Origin: Winkia neuii
GTDB taxonomy: Bacteria > Actinomycetota > Actinomycetes > Actinomycetales > Actinomycetaceae
Length of the DNA: 64,000 nt
Reading direction: 5' to 3'
Assembly (NCBI RefSeq): GCF_029011175.1
Contig: NZ_CP118946.1
Location: forward strand, 124,001 to 188,000
Below the pieces are notes generated by a model. That model made no database searches. It saw only the letters and a program-made list of their open reading frames with translations, and had not been told where the DNA came from. Positions 36,043 to 44,462 of the stretch are shown here, in pieces. Numbering within the stretch: position 1 is the stretch's first letter; each line of letters begins with the position of its first letter. The position numbers were made by a program, and so were the translations under genes.

Positions 36043-38520
36043 CTAAACTGCCGTGGAACCGTCACCTTTCGCGGATGCTGGGACAGATAGGTTTGCCCCT
36101 TCTACATCTAGGTGCGGCAGGATCTTGTCCAACCACTTTGGCAGCCACCAGGCCGCGTCTCCCAGTAGGTGCATGAGCGCGGGAATTACTAGTAGACGTA
36201 CGATGAACGCGTCCAGGATTATGCCCAGCGTCAGACCGAAGCCAATTGACTTGATCATCGGGTTGGAATTGAAAATAAACCCGGCGAAGACTGCGGTCAT
36301 AATGGTCGCTGCCGCTATAACTACCGTGCGGCCAGAATGTAATCCTTCACGTACTGCCGTACGAGCGTCGATCCCCTTAGAGTGGGCTTCCTTCATGCCC
36401 GAGACTAGGAATAGCTGGTAGTCCATTGCCAATCCGAACAGAATGCCCGTCATTATGATCGGTAGGAATGACAGAACCGGACCGGGGGTTGTGATGTTGA
36501 ATAGCGACGCCAAGTGTCCTTCCTGGAACACCCAGGTGACCCCTCCGAATGCGCCCAGCACGGACAGGGCGAACCCGATTGTTGCTGTCAGCGGCACCAG
36601 GATAGAGCGGAACACCACCATCAAGATCAGGAAAGACAGCCCGATCACGATCAGCAGGTACGGTACAAGCGCGTCCGAAATAACTTCCGAAACGTCGATC
36701 ATTGCCGAGGTCGATCCGGCAACTCCCATCTTGTAGCCGTGGTCCATGTCGCGCAGCTGGTGTACTAGAGTCTCAGTCTGCTTGGCCGACGGGCCGTGTT
36801 TGGGTACTACTTGGTAGGCAATCAGCTTGTGATTGTCAGAGGCGCCCACTGGCACCACAGCGGCGACCTCAGCGAGTTTGTTAATTTGCTTGCCGATTTC
36901 TACCTGTTTCGAGGTGACGGCGTCTTGGGCGATCGGTTTGTCCAATTCCGCAACGGCTAACAGTGGGCCGTTCATGCCGTCGCCGAATTTATCCTGCATG
37001 ATCTTGTAGGTCTGGTGAACCTCAGATTCCTTCGCTTCCGAGGATGCGTCAGGTAGCCCAAGACGCATGTTCAAAGACGGAATAGCAAGAGCTGCCAACA
37101 CCAGCAAACCCGCCACCACGGTCACGGTAGCCCGCATAGTGCCCATGGGCGCAGGAAGGGTGTGCGGTTTTGGATGCTGACCGAGCCCCTCACGTGCTTT
37201 CTTAGGAAGAATGCGTAGTCCAATTAGCTTTAGGAGGGCGGGTGTTAGGGTAATTGCCACTAGGATGGCGGTCAAAACCGCGAAAGCTCCGACGGTGCCC
37301 ATCATGCCAACAATTGAAATGCCCGTAACGTTTAGGGCCAACAGGGCGATGATGACGGTGGATCCAGCGAACACCACGGCTCCGCCCGAGGTGCCGTTGG
37401 CAACGCCAATCGAGTCGATTAGGCCCATACCGCGCAGTAGCTGCTTTCGGTGCCTATTCAAGATGAATAGGGAATAGTCGATGCCAACTGCGAGCCCCAA
37501 CATCAAGCCGAGCACAGGGGTTACCGAGAACATGTCGACGATGCCTGAGAAGGCCATTGCGGTAGTTACAGCGATACCGACCCCTAACAGTGCATTGATT
37601 AGGGGCAGTCCGGCACCGATCAGGGTGCCTAACATGAGCAAAAGGACGATGCCTGCGATCACCACTCCCGCTATCTCGCCTGGGCCGACCATTTGCGGCA
37701 TAGTACGTGCCAGGTCAGTGCCGAAATGGGCCTTGACGCCGTGCATGTCGGTGTCATTGATGGCCTTCATCAAGTCGGCCTTGGAATCCATCGAAACATC
37801 CATCAGCTCTTTGTCGAAAGAAATGGAACTGATGGCGGCGGTTCCGTCTTTCGAGATCATGCGCGTTCCGGCGGCCATGTCAGCCATGGCCTTGCCGTCA
37901 GTGAGTTGTTTCTTCTTAGCGTCTAATTTTGCTTTGCCGGAATTTAGCTCCCGCTGCTTTTCTTCTAGCAGCTGCTTCTGCTGATCCAGCTCCGCCTGCT
38001 GCGGGGCAAGCTGAGCCTCCGCCTCTGGCATGGCTGCCTTGGCTTGATCGAGTTGGGCCTGTCCGGCCTCGATCTGTTTCTTGCCCTGGTCTAGTTGAGC
38101 CTGACCCGCCTTGGCCCGTTCTTCGGCCTCGGCAAGCTTGTGCTCGCCGGCAGCCATCTTCTGCATTCCCCTATCCAGCTTTTGCTGTGCGGCGAACGGA
38201 TCAGTGGCAGTCTTGACGTCCTTTACCTTTTCAGCATTCTTCAGCGCCTGGGCGATGCCTTTGCGCTGTTCTGGGGTAAATTTGTCTGTCGCCGTAAAAA
38301 CGATCTGACTACTGCCACCGGAAGCTTTCTTGAAGTTCTTCGATAGCTGGTCTGCCACCTTCGAGGTGGGAGTATTTGGTAGGTCGATAGTTGTGGACAT
38401 TGGGCCGTGGAATAACCCAAATCCCACGAAAGATAGGGCAAGTATCGCTACCCAGGTAACGATAACCGCCCAGGCGTGCTGGGCGCAAAAGCGGCCCAGT
38501 CGTTCCAACAGTTTTGCCAT
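36043..38520 (-). CDS. MMPL-family (RND) exporter
   Basis: 825 residues with two RND halves. A first membrane helix (about 14-35) precedes an extracytoplasmic region that contains a long heptad-rich coiled coil (about 115-215; repeated QAQLDQGKKQIEAGQ-type Lys/Glu/Gln segments). A cluster of helices (about 275-440) includes VGIDYSLFILNRHRKQL, the GxDY-type proton-relay motif. The second half mirrors this with FGLAMDYQLFLVSGMKEAHSKG (about 690-711). The inserted coiled coil is a feature of the YdgH/MMPL proteins of Gram-positives. The tetR gene lies 28 bases upstream and is co-transcribed, so expression is probably induced by a small ligand or lipid. Confidence 0.93.
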   Translation of the reverse strand: MAKLLERLGRFCAQHAWAVIVTWVAILALSFVGFGLFHGPMSTTIDLPNTPTSKVADQLSKNFKKASGGSSQIVFTATDKFTPEQRKGIAQALKNAEKVKDVKTATDPFAAQQKLDRGMQKMAAGEHKLAEAEERAKAGQAQLDQGKKQIEAGQAQLDQAKAAMPEAEAQLAPQQAELDQQKQLLEEKQRELNSGKAKLDAKKKQLTDGKAMADMAAGTRMISKDGTAAISSISFDKELMDVSMDSKADLMKAINDTDMHGVKAHFGTDLARTMPQMVGPGEIAGVVIAGIVLLLMLGTLIGAGLPLINALLGVGIAVTTAMAFSGIVDMFSVTPVLGLMLGLAVGIDYSLFILNRHRKQLLRGMGLIDSIGVANGTSGGAVVFAGSTVIIALLALNVTGISIVGMMGTVGAFAVLTAILVAITLTPALLKLIGLRILPKKAREGLGQHPKPHTLPAPMGTMRATVTVVAGLLVLAALAIPSLNMRLGLPDASSEAKESEVHQTYKIMQDKFGDGMNGPLLAVAELDKPIAQDAVTSKQVEIGKQINKLAEVAAVVPVGASDNHKLIAYQVVPKHGPSAKQTETLVHQLRDMDHGYKMGVAGSTSAMIDVSEVISDALVPYLLIVIGLSFLILMVVFRSILVPLTATIGFALSVLGAFGGVTWVFQEGHLASLFNITTPGPVLSFLPIIMTGILFGLAMDYQLFLVSGMKEAHSKGIDARTAVREGLHSGRTVVIAAATIMTAVFAGFIFNSNPMIKSIGFGLTLGIILDAFIVRLLVIPALMHLLGDAAWWLPKWLDKILPHLDVEGANLSVPASAKGDGSTAV

Positions 38521-38548
38521 AAGTCTTCCTTTAGTAAAAGTGCCTATT

Positions 38549-39178
38549 TTAGCGGCCGAGGCCGGATTCTAGGCGTGCAAATGCATGCTGCAGATTTTCC
38601 TGCCAATCCTCGCGAGCCTTCCTAGAGAGATGGCCGGGAACCGGTGAATATTTCGGAACCCACTCGCGGGCGCACAGCGATACGGCAAGAAACAGCGAAC
38701 CAACAGTGAGACGTATATCGAGTACGGAAATATTGGGATATTTCTGTTGTAGTCCTGTCTGGAACGCGTAGCTCAGCTGGCCAAAAACCTGTCCAAAAAG
38801 CTGATTAGTTTTTTCTTGTCTGCTAGAAAAGCTGTTAATTACCTGATCAAAATAGGCAATTTGTTCAGGTAGATCGGCTTCTACAAGTGCGTTAGCTGTG
38901 TTGTGAAAAAGGTCCGCAACCGTGGCAGTTTCGGGATTTGTGTCCCGCTCCAAGATTGCATTTCCGAGGGCGGAAAAGACCTGTGCGCAGTGTTCTACTA
39001 CTGCTTCGTCCAACGAGGCAAAGTGGTTGAAAATCGTGCGCCTGGATACGCCCGCTTTGCGGGCGAGTCCAGTAGCGGTAAGCTCGCTCAACTCGCCGCC
39101 CTCGATGGTGGCATCGATGGCTGCGAGTATGGCGTCCCTGGATGAGGACGCGGTGCGAGGCATGCGTCGTACGTTCAC
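38549..39178 (-). CDS. TetR-family transcriptional regulator
   Basis: 209 residues. Helix-turn-helix at about residues 33-58 (ATGLARKAGVSRRTIFNHFASL); the remaining helical domain (70-205) is the ligand-binding part and has no close recognisable subtype. It precedes the MMPL exporter gene and most probably represses tetR-mmpL. The GTG at 39176-39178 or the ATG at 39161-39163 could be the start. A 15-bp perfect palindrome sits 23 bases upstream. Confidence 0.9.
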   Translation of the reverse strand: MNVRRMPRTASSSRDAILAAIDATIEGGELSELTATGLARKAGVSRRTIFNHFASLDEAVVEHCAQVFSALGNAILERDTNPETATVADLFHNTANALVEADLPEQIAYFDQVINSFSSRQEKTNQLFGQVFGQLSYAFQTGLQQKYPNISVLDIRLTVGSLFLAVSLCAREWVPKYSPVPGHLSRKAREDWQENLQHAFARLESGLGR

Positions 39179-39200
39179 GTATGAAGATGGTACGCGCCGT

Positions 39201-39215
39201 TTGCACTGAGTGCAA
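39201..39215. promoter_or_regulatory. Probable TetR operator palindrome
   Basis: TTGCACT-G-AGTGCAA is a perfect 15-bp inverted repeat in the promoter region of the tetR-mmpL operon, the size and place of a TetR-dimer site. A smaller TACGT-TC-ACGTA repeat overlaps the tetR start (39170-39181). Confidence 0.6.
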
Positions 39216-39282
39216 TTGCGCAGTTGAGAGTTATGACACTACTGAATGTTTGAGCATGCAGGGTCGACTTTACGGAAGGGTG

Positions 39283-39561
39283 CTAATCTAACCCGATGTC
39301 GAAAGCGGCGTCGAGATCTTCGCGTGAGTAGGTGCGGAAAGCTAGGTGGGTGATCAGTTTTTCCACGCCCTCGACCTTAGCGATCTGGTCAGAAATTACC
39401 TTGGCTATTTCGTCGTGAGACGACACGCGCACGATCGCAATCAAGTCGGCTTCGCCGGTGGTGGAGTAGACCTCAGCTACCCCGTCTATAGCGGCCACCT
39501 TTTTTCCCACGGTGGTGATCTTGGCGGGCGTTATGTTGAGCATGACAATAGCGGTAAGCAT
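39283..39561 (-). CDS. Stand-alone Lrp/AsnC ligand-binding (RAM) domain protein
   Basis: 92 residues that cover only the effector domain of Lrp/AsnC regulators (MLTAIVMLNITPAKI, VAEVYSTTGEADLIAIVRV, THLAFRTYSRED). The helix-turn-helix is absent, so it cannot bind DNA alone. Such proteins may bind amino acids and modulate partners. It is divergent from lsr2 across a 312-base gap and precedes tetR on the same strand by 104 bases. Confidence 0.87.
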   Translation of the reverse strand: MLTAIVMLNITPAKITTVGKKVAAIDGVAEVYSTTGEADLIAIVRVSSHDEIAKVISDQIAKVEGVEKLITHLAFRTYSREDLDAAFDIGLD

Positions 39562-39873
39562 TTTTCCTCCTAAAGCTCACCCAACCTTACCTTTAAAAGA
39601 GGTGCGAGAGTGCGCCGGCGATAAACCGGTATCCAGTTGCCTTATATGTTGAAGGGTTGGGATCGCAGGTAAGGTAGCAAACATTAGTCTATTTTAACCT
39701 TAAGCGCTTGCAATCCTGAGAAATTCCTTGGAATGGTATGGGGTGTTCGAGCTAGCGTCAAAAATTTTTCCAATATGAAAAATAATAATGCTGCACGCTT
39801 TATCTATTGCAGAAAATGAATTAATCGTTATACGGTGATGGTGACATAGGAAGATAAATAAGGAGCACGCAAT

Positions 39874-40196
39874 ATGGCCAAGATGGTGAAGACGATTTTG
39901 CTAGACGACGTTGACGGTTCGCAGGCTGCGTCCACAGTTCAGTTTGGGTACCAGGGCGTCCAATATGAAATCGATCTTAGCGACGAAAATGCTAAGAAAT
40001 TCCAAGAACTAATGCAGCCATGGGTTGATGCGGGGCGCAGGACTGGTGGACGGCGTCGTTCCGGTACCGCAGTTAAAGCAAGACTAAGGCTGCAGAAATT
40101 CGCGAATGGGCACGGGAAAAGGGGCTTGATGTTCCCGATCGTGGCCGTATTCCGGTAGAAATTCGTGAGCGCTACGCTCAGGAAGTCGAAGACTAA
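39874..40196 (+). pseudogene. lsr2: Lsr2 nucleoid-associated protein, apparent 1-base deletion
   Basis: Residues 1-70 match Lsr2: MAKMVKTILLDDVDGSQA, GVQYEIDLSDENAKKFQELM and the basic RRTGGRRRSG linker. Near 40075-40088 the frame is lost, and translation as written ends at 40158. One added base (for example at GCAAGACT) restores TKAAEIREWAREKGLDVPD and GRIPVEIRERYAQEVED with the stop at 40194-40196, giving the normal C-terminal DNA-binding domain with its AT-hook-like DRGRIP. Lsr2 bridges AT-rich DNA and silences foreign genes. The upstream gap (39562-39873) is AT-rich and holds the promoter; AAGGAG lies before the ATG. Whether the indel is real or an error cannot be told here. Confidence 0.88.
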
Positions 40197-40268
40197 TTCA
40201 CTCTGCAATGTGGCAGTTAAGCCATTGGTCCTCTTTTGTGCATGCCGTGAGCGTGAAAGGATAAAAGT

Positions 40269-41006
40269 ATGACTTACAAACTAGTACTGCTCCGCCATGG
40301 GCAGAGCGAATGGAACGCTAAGAACCTGTTTACTGGTTGGGTTGACGTGCCGCTTTCCGAAGCTGGCCGCGAAGAGGCAGTTCACGGAGGTGAGCTGCTG
40401 AAGAAGGAGGGCATTCTTCCTGACCTGCTGTTCACCTCTATGTTGCGTCGCGCCATCTCCACTGCAAACCTCGCGTTGGACGCTTGCGATCGTCACTGGA
40501 TTCCGGTGGAGCGCTCTTGGCGTCTGAACGAGCGTCACTACGGCGCCCTCCAAGGTAAGAACAAGAAGGAAATTCGCGACGAATACGGCGAAGAGCAGTT
40601 CATGCAGTGGCGTCGTTCCTACGACAATCCGCCGCCGCAGATCGAACTTGGTTCCGAGTTCAGCCAAGACAAGGATCCGCGCTACCAGGGCGAACCTATT
40701 CCTGCCACCGAGTGCTTGAAGGACGTTCTGGAACGCATGCTGCCCTACTGGGAGCAGACCATCCTTCCCGCAGTGAAAACTGGCAAGACCGTTTTGGTGG
40801 CAGCCCACGGCAACTCGCTGCGTGCGCTCGTCAAGCACCTAGATGGCATCTCTGACGAGGAGATCTCGGGTCTGAACATTCCGACCGGTGTACCGCTCTA
40901 CTACGAACTAGACGAGGAAACTCTGAAGCCCGTAAAGGCTGGCGGCACCTATCTTGATCCGGATGCACAGGCAAAGATTGAAGCTGTAGCAAACCAGGGC
41001 AAGTAG
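40269..41006 (+). CDS. gpmA: 2,3-bisphosphoglycerate-dependent phosphoglycerate mutase
   Basis: 245 residues. The phospho-histidine motif [10 protein letters not shown] (about 7-16), [24 protein letters not shown] (about 87-98) and the second catalytic His in [11 protein letters not shown] (about 178-188) are complete. It interconverts 3- and 2-phosphoglycerate in glycolysis. An AAAGGATAAAAGT stretch precedes the ATG. The neighbouring phoU-senX3-regX3 order matches mycobacterial synteny around gpm1. Confidence 0.96.
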   Translation: MTYKLVLLRHGQSEWNAKNLFTGWVDVPLSEAGREEAVHGGELLKKEGILPDLLFTSMLRRAISTANLALDACDRHWIPVERSWRLNERHYGALQGKNKKEIRDEYGEEQFMQWRRSYDNPPPQIELGSEFSQDKDPRYQGEPIPATECLKDVLERMLPYWEQTILPAVKTGKTVLVAAHGNSLRALVKHLDGISDEEISGLNIPTGVPLYYELDEETLKPVKAGGTYLDPDAQAKIEAVANQGK

Positions 41007-41011
41007 CCTTA

Positions 41012-41047
41012 AAAATGGGGTCGGGAATTATCCCGGCCCCATTTTTT
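41012..41047 (+). terminator. Rho-independent terminator of gpmA
   Basis: AAAAATGGGGTCGGGA / TCCCGGCCCCATTTTT, a 16-bp stem with one G-U pair, 4-nt loop and T6. Confidence 0.92.
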
Positions 41048-41070
41048 ATGCCCGCTTTGCGAGCAAAATC

Positions 41071-41113
41071 TAGGTGCGCCCTCGCCGCTAGTAAACGGAA
41101 GAGGGCGCACCTA
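41071..41113. repeat. Perfect 13-bp inverted repeat carrying GAGGGCG words
   Basis: TAGGTGCGCCCTC / GAGGGCGCACCTA with a 17-nt loop lies just before the phoU 3' end. It may terminate phoU or act as a second stop after gpmA; there is no T run. Confidence 0.6.
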
Positions 41114-41125
41114 CCAGCTTCCCGT

Positions 41126-41800
41126 TTAGTTCCCTTCGGCGGGGAAGTCGTGGGCATGTGCTACGGCAATGCCCTGAATTTGAAATGCGAGCCGGCGAGC
41201 TACAGAGGTTGCGTGATCGCCAAAGCGTTCAAAGAATCGGGCCAATAGCAAGATATTCGCGATCTGCTGCCTGGATAGTTCGATAGATTCATCCAGCACC
41301 AGCTTATTTATTTCGATTTCTAGATCGTCAATCGCGTCGTCCTGGTCCTGGATCTTACCGGCCAGCTTAATGTCCTTATCAGTGAGGGCATCAACGACGT
41401 TGTGAGCCGCCTGCACAACCAGCTTGGCCATCTGATCGATCTTTTGCTGGATAGGTTCCGGGGCTGGCTTGCTCGGGTGAGACTGGCGCACGATCTGGGC
41501 GACGTGCCTGGCCAGATCGCCCATGCGCTCCAAAGTCTGCGACACGCGCAGCGAGGTGATCACAATGCGCAAGTCCGTAGCAACCGGGGCCTGCAAGGCC
41601 AGCAGTTGCACGCACTGGTCATCGACGTGATCGGCTAGTTCGTCGATTCGATCGTCGGCGTCGATGGTCTGTTCTGCAACCACCACATCGCAGGTATTCA
41701 TCGCTTCAACAGCGCGCTCCATAGCGCGGCGTACGTAACGGGACATGCGCAGAAGGTCCTCGTCTAGAGTGTCCATCTGAGTAATAAATTCTTGACGCAT
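41126..41800 (-). CDS. phoU: Phosphate signalling complex protein PhoU
   Basis: 224 residues, two PhoU repeats of three helices. The metal-binding DxxxD pattern occurs in TIDADDRIDELADHVDDQC (about 60-78) and QDQDDAIDDLEIEI (about 160-173), with ERMGDLARHVAQI and ERFGDHATSVARR as the matching helices. PhoU links the Pst transporter to the phosphate-sensing kinase. It is divergent from senX3-regX3. The ATG at 41798-41800 is preferred over upstream in-frame codons because homologues start MR(Q/T)xF. Confidence 0.92.
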   Translation of the reverse strand: MRQEFITQMDTLDEDLLRMSRYVRRAMERAVEAMNTCDVVVAEQTIDADDRIDELADHVDDQCVQLLALQAPVATDLRIVITSLRVSQTLERMGDLARHVAQIVRQSHPSKPAPEPIQQKIDQMAKLVVQAAHNVVDALTDKDIKLAGKIQDQDDAIDDLEIEINKLVLDESIELSRQQIANILLLARFFERFGDHATSVARRLAFQIQGIAVAHAHDFPAEGN

Positions 41801-41937
41801 GAGGCTCCTTAGACCAATAGTTGTGCAGCTTTTATCTAACCAGTCACCAGTGAACTGAAGTCGGTATCTAAGTGAACAATGAGTTAATCCTACAGTTGCG
41901 TTAGTCACCGCGTCCTACTTCGGCGTATGTTTTAAAA

Positions 41938-43077
41938 ATGAGCTTAGGCGTAACCATTCTCGCGGCACTCCTGGGCCTCACTGTAGGGGTGGGATCTATG
42001 GTGGCTTACTTCGTTTCTGAAAGATCCCGCCGCAAACCAATCGAAATTGAACGGCCAGTTCTTTCCTCTGACCTACTTTCAGTGCTTGCGGTAATCCCCG
42101 GTAGCGCCATTGTGCTTGACGAAAAAGACAGGGTGCTGCGCGCCGGTGCCTCCGCCCTCGCCTACGGCTTCATTCAAAACGACCAGGTAGTGAGCCAAGA
42201 GCTGCTGCGTGACGTGCATGAACTGCGCTCCCAGGGGCGTGTCAGCGAACGTAAACTAATCGTCGACAAGGGCGGAAATCCGCCTAAGCCACTGCGCCTG
42301 CAAGTGCGCGTAGCCCCACTGGCACATGGGTTGGTGCTCATCCTGGTACAGGATGTTTCAGCCGCCGAACGGGTGCAAGACATGCGCATCGACTTCACCG
42401 CCAACGTTTCGCACGAACTAAAAACACCAATCGGAGCCATCCGCCTGCTCACCGAGACTATCCGCGACAACGCGGACGATCCCAAAGCCGTGGCCCGCTT
42501 TTCAAAGAACTTGGAAAAAGAGGCAGACCGGCTCTCCGCCCTCGTCCGCGACATCATGGACCTGTCGCGCGTGTCAGTTGAAGACCCGCTAGCGAAGGGG
42601 ATAGCCGTAACGGTCGACTCGGTGGTGCGCGAAGCAACCGACCGCTGCCGCATCCTGGCTGAAGAATCCGGGGTAACCCTGAAGGTAGGCGACCCCTGCT
42701 ATGCCCGCGTGTACGGCGATCGCGACCAACTCATTACTGCCGTTCGCAACCTAATCGACAACGCGATCCGCTATTCTGAACCCAACACTCCCGTATCCGT
42801 TTCCGCCAAAGTTGAAGATGACCTGGTGCGAATAGCCGTAGTAGATCGCGGCATAGGCATTCCCGCTAAAGCCCGCAACCGTATTTTTGAACGGTTCTAC
42901 CGAGTCGACAAAGCCAGGTCTCGCCAAACTGGGGGCACCGGGCTGGGATTGGCAATCGTAAAGCACATTGCTGCCGAGCATAGAGGTACTGTGACCTGCT
43001 GGTCTACCGAAGGAGCAGGATCAACATTTACCCTTGTATTACCCGAAGCATCTGAGCTGCGCGGCAACGACGACTAA
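41938..43077 (+). CDS. senX3: Phosphate-sensing histidine kinase SenX3/PhoR-like
   Basis: 379 residues. One N-terminal membrane helix (about 3-24), a PAS-like domain (about 40-140), the His box DFTANVSHELKTPIGAI (about 149-165) and a HATPase domain with N box RNLIDNAIRYS (about 265), G1 VDRGIGIP and G2 GGTGLGLAIVKHI. The membrane anchor with a cytoplasmic PAS is the SenX3 pattern. It pairs with RegX3 encoded 18 bases downstream and with the divergent phoU. Confidence 0.9.
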   Translation: MSLGVTILAALLGLTVGVGSMVAYFVSERSRRKPIEIERPVLSSDLLSVLAVIPGSAIVLDEKDRVLRAGASALAYGFIQNDQVVSQELLRDVHELRSQGRVSERKLIVDKGGNPPKPLRLQVRVAPLAHGLVLILVQDVSAAERVQDMRIDFTANVSHELKTPIGAIRLLTETIRDNADDPKAVARFSKNLEKEADRLSALVRDIMDLSRVSVEDPLAKGIAVTVDSVVREATDRCRILAEESGVTLKVGDPCYARVYGDRDQLITAVRNLIDNAIRYSEPNTPVSVSAKVEDDLVRIAVVDRGIGIPAKARNRIFERFYRVDKARSRQTGGTGLGLAIVKHIAAEHRGTVTCWSTEGAGSTFTLVLPEASELRGNDD

Positions 43078-43095
43078 CAAGGAGGGGTGCAGCCC

Positions 43096-43800
43096 ATGGT
43101 CACGATCATGGTGGTCGAGGACGAACCAAACTTTCTGGAACCGCTAACCTTCAACCTCGAAAAGGACGGCTACAAAGTAATTGGGTGCGAGGACGGGGAA
43201 ACCGCCCTCAAGACCTTTGCCGCCAACGATGTTGACCTGGTGGTGCTCGACCTGATGCTGCCCGGCGTGGACGGAGTCGAAGTGTGCAGGCAGATCCGGA
43301 AGACGTCCTCGGTACCAATCATCATGTTGACCGCCCGCGACGACGTGGTAGACCGCGTCGTCGGGCTTGAGGTTGGAGCGGATGACTACGTGTCGAAGCC
43401 CTACTCCTATCGAGAACTGGCCGCACGCATCAAAGCGGTGTTGCGCCGTGGTGGCACAGACGCCCTAGACAGCGAAGTGCTAGAGGTTGGCAACGTCCGC
43501 ATGGACGTGGAACGGCACCAAGTGTTGGTGGGGGGCAAGGAAGTAACCATGCCTCTTCGTGAATTCGAATTGCTGGAACTGTTGCTGCGGAACCGGGATC
43601 GCGTCTTGACTCGCGGGCAGATCCTGGATCGGCTGTGGGGCGCCAACTTTATAGGCGACACAAAGACGCTGGACGTGCACATCAAGAGGGTACGGTCGCA
43701 CATCGAGGGCAATCCCTCCAAACCGAAACTGCTGGTAACGGTACGTGGGCTCGGCTACAAGATCACCAGTCCTCGGGCTACCAGCCACCCAGCCAACTAA
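43096..43800 (+). CDS. regX3: OmpR-family response regulator RegX3
   Basis: 234 residues. Receiver domain (1-115) with VVEDEPNF (acidic pair), Asp in VVLDLMLPGVDG (about 48-59), Thr in MLTARDD and Lys in VSKPYSYREL. Winged-helix DNA-binding domain (about 130-228): PLREFELLELLLRNRDRVLTR and the wing VRGLGYKI. The ATG at 43096 is preferred over the upstream codon. It probably drives the phosphate-starvation regulon. Confidence 0.92.
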   Translation: MVTIMVVEDEPNFLEPLTFNLEKDGYKVIGCEDGETALKTFAANDVDLVVLDLMLPGVDGVEVCRQIRKTSSVPIIMLTARDDVVDRVVGLEVGADDYVSKPYSYRELAARIKAVLRRGGTDALDSEVLEVGNVRMDVERHQVLVGGKEVTMPLREFELLELLLRNRDRVLTRGQILDRLWGANFIGDTKTLDVHIKRVRSHIEGNPSKPKLLVTVRGLGYKITSPRATSHPAN

Positions 43801-43830
43801 TAGGGCGTTCTGCCTATCCAGGCGGTCTTT

Positions 43831-43858
43831 GCCCGCAGCGATATGCGGGGCTGCGGGC
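43831..43858 (+). terminator. Hairpin after regX3
   Basis: GCCCGCAGC / GCTGCGGGC, 9-bp perfect stem with a 10-nt loop, no T run. Confidence 0.5.
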
Positions 43859-43910
43859 CTAGCGCATGTTAGGATGGAAGTCTGAAACTATGGTTAAAGG
43901 GGCTAAAAAC

Positions 43911-44462
43911 ATGACCTTTGAAGTCGGCGAAACAGTCGTATACCCGCACCACGGTGCGGCCGTTATCGAAGATGTCTCGACTCGCATGCTCAAGGGCGAA
44001 GAAAAACTTTACCTGACTTTGCGCGTGGCGCAGGGCGACCTGACCATCCAAGTTCCCGCAGAAAACTGCGAAATGGTGGGAGTGCGCGACGTGGTGGATC
44101 AGAAGGGGCTCAAGGAAGTCCACGAGGTCCTTATGGAACAGAACACCGAAGAGCCCACTAACTGGTCGCGGCGGTACAAGGCCAACGTGGAAAAGATTGC
44201 TACCGGTGACATTGTGCGCGTAGCTGAAGTTGTGCGCGACCTGTCCCGCCGCGACAACGAGAAGGGCCTTTCTGCAGGTGAAAAGCGGATGCTCGCAAAG
44301 GCTCGGCAGATTCTGATTTCCGAGCTGGCGCTTGCTCGCGAAACTGACGAGGAGGAAGCCACCGCCCAGCTAGACAAGGTGTTGGCAGAATCTGATCCGA
44401 CCTTGCAGGCCGAAGCCGAAGAGGCCGCCGAAAAGGTCAAGGAAGCCAAAAAGGCGAAGTAG
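43911..44462 (+). CDS. carD: RNA polymerase-binding transcription regulator CarD
   Basis: 183 residues. N-terminal RNAP-interaction Tudor-like domain ([35 protein letters not shown]) and a C-terminal helical DNA-binding domain ([47 protein letters not shown]). An extra Glu/Ala/Lys-rich tail (about 160-183) extends it. CarD stabilises open complexes at rRNA and other promoters. The ATG at 43911 matches homologue starts. carD-ispD adjacency, here with a 1-base overlap, is conserved in actinobacteria. Confidence 0.95.
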   Translation: MTFEVGETVVYPHHGAAVIEDVSTRMLKGEEKLYLTLRVAQGDLTIQVPAENCEMVGVRDVVDQKGLKEVHEVLMEQNTEEPTNWSRRYKANVEKIATGDIVRVAEVVRDLSRRDNEKGLSAGEKRMLAKARQILISELALARETDEEEATAQLDKVLAESDPTLQAEAEEAAEKVKEAKKAK

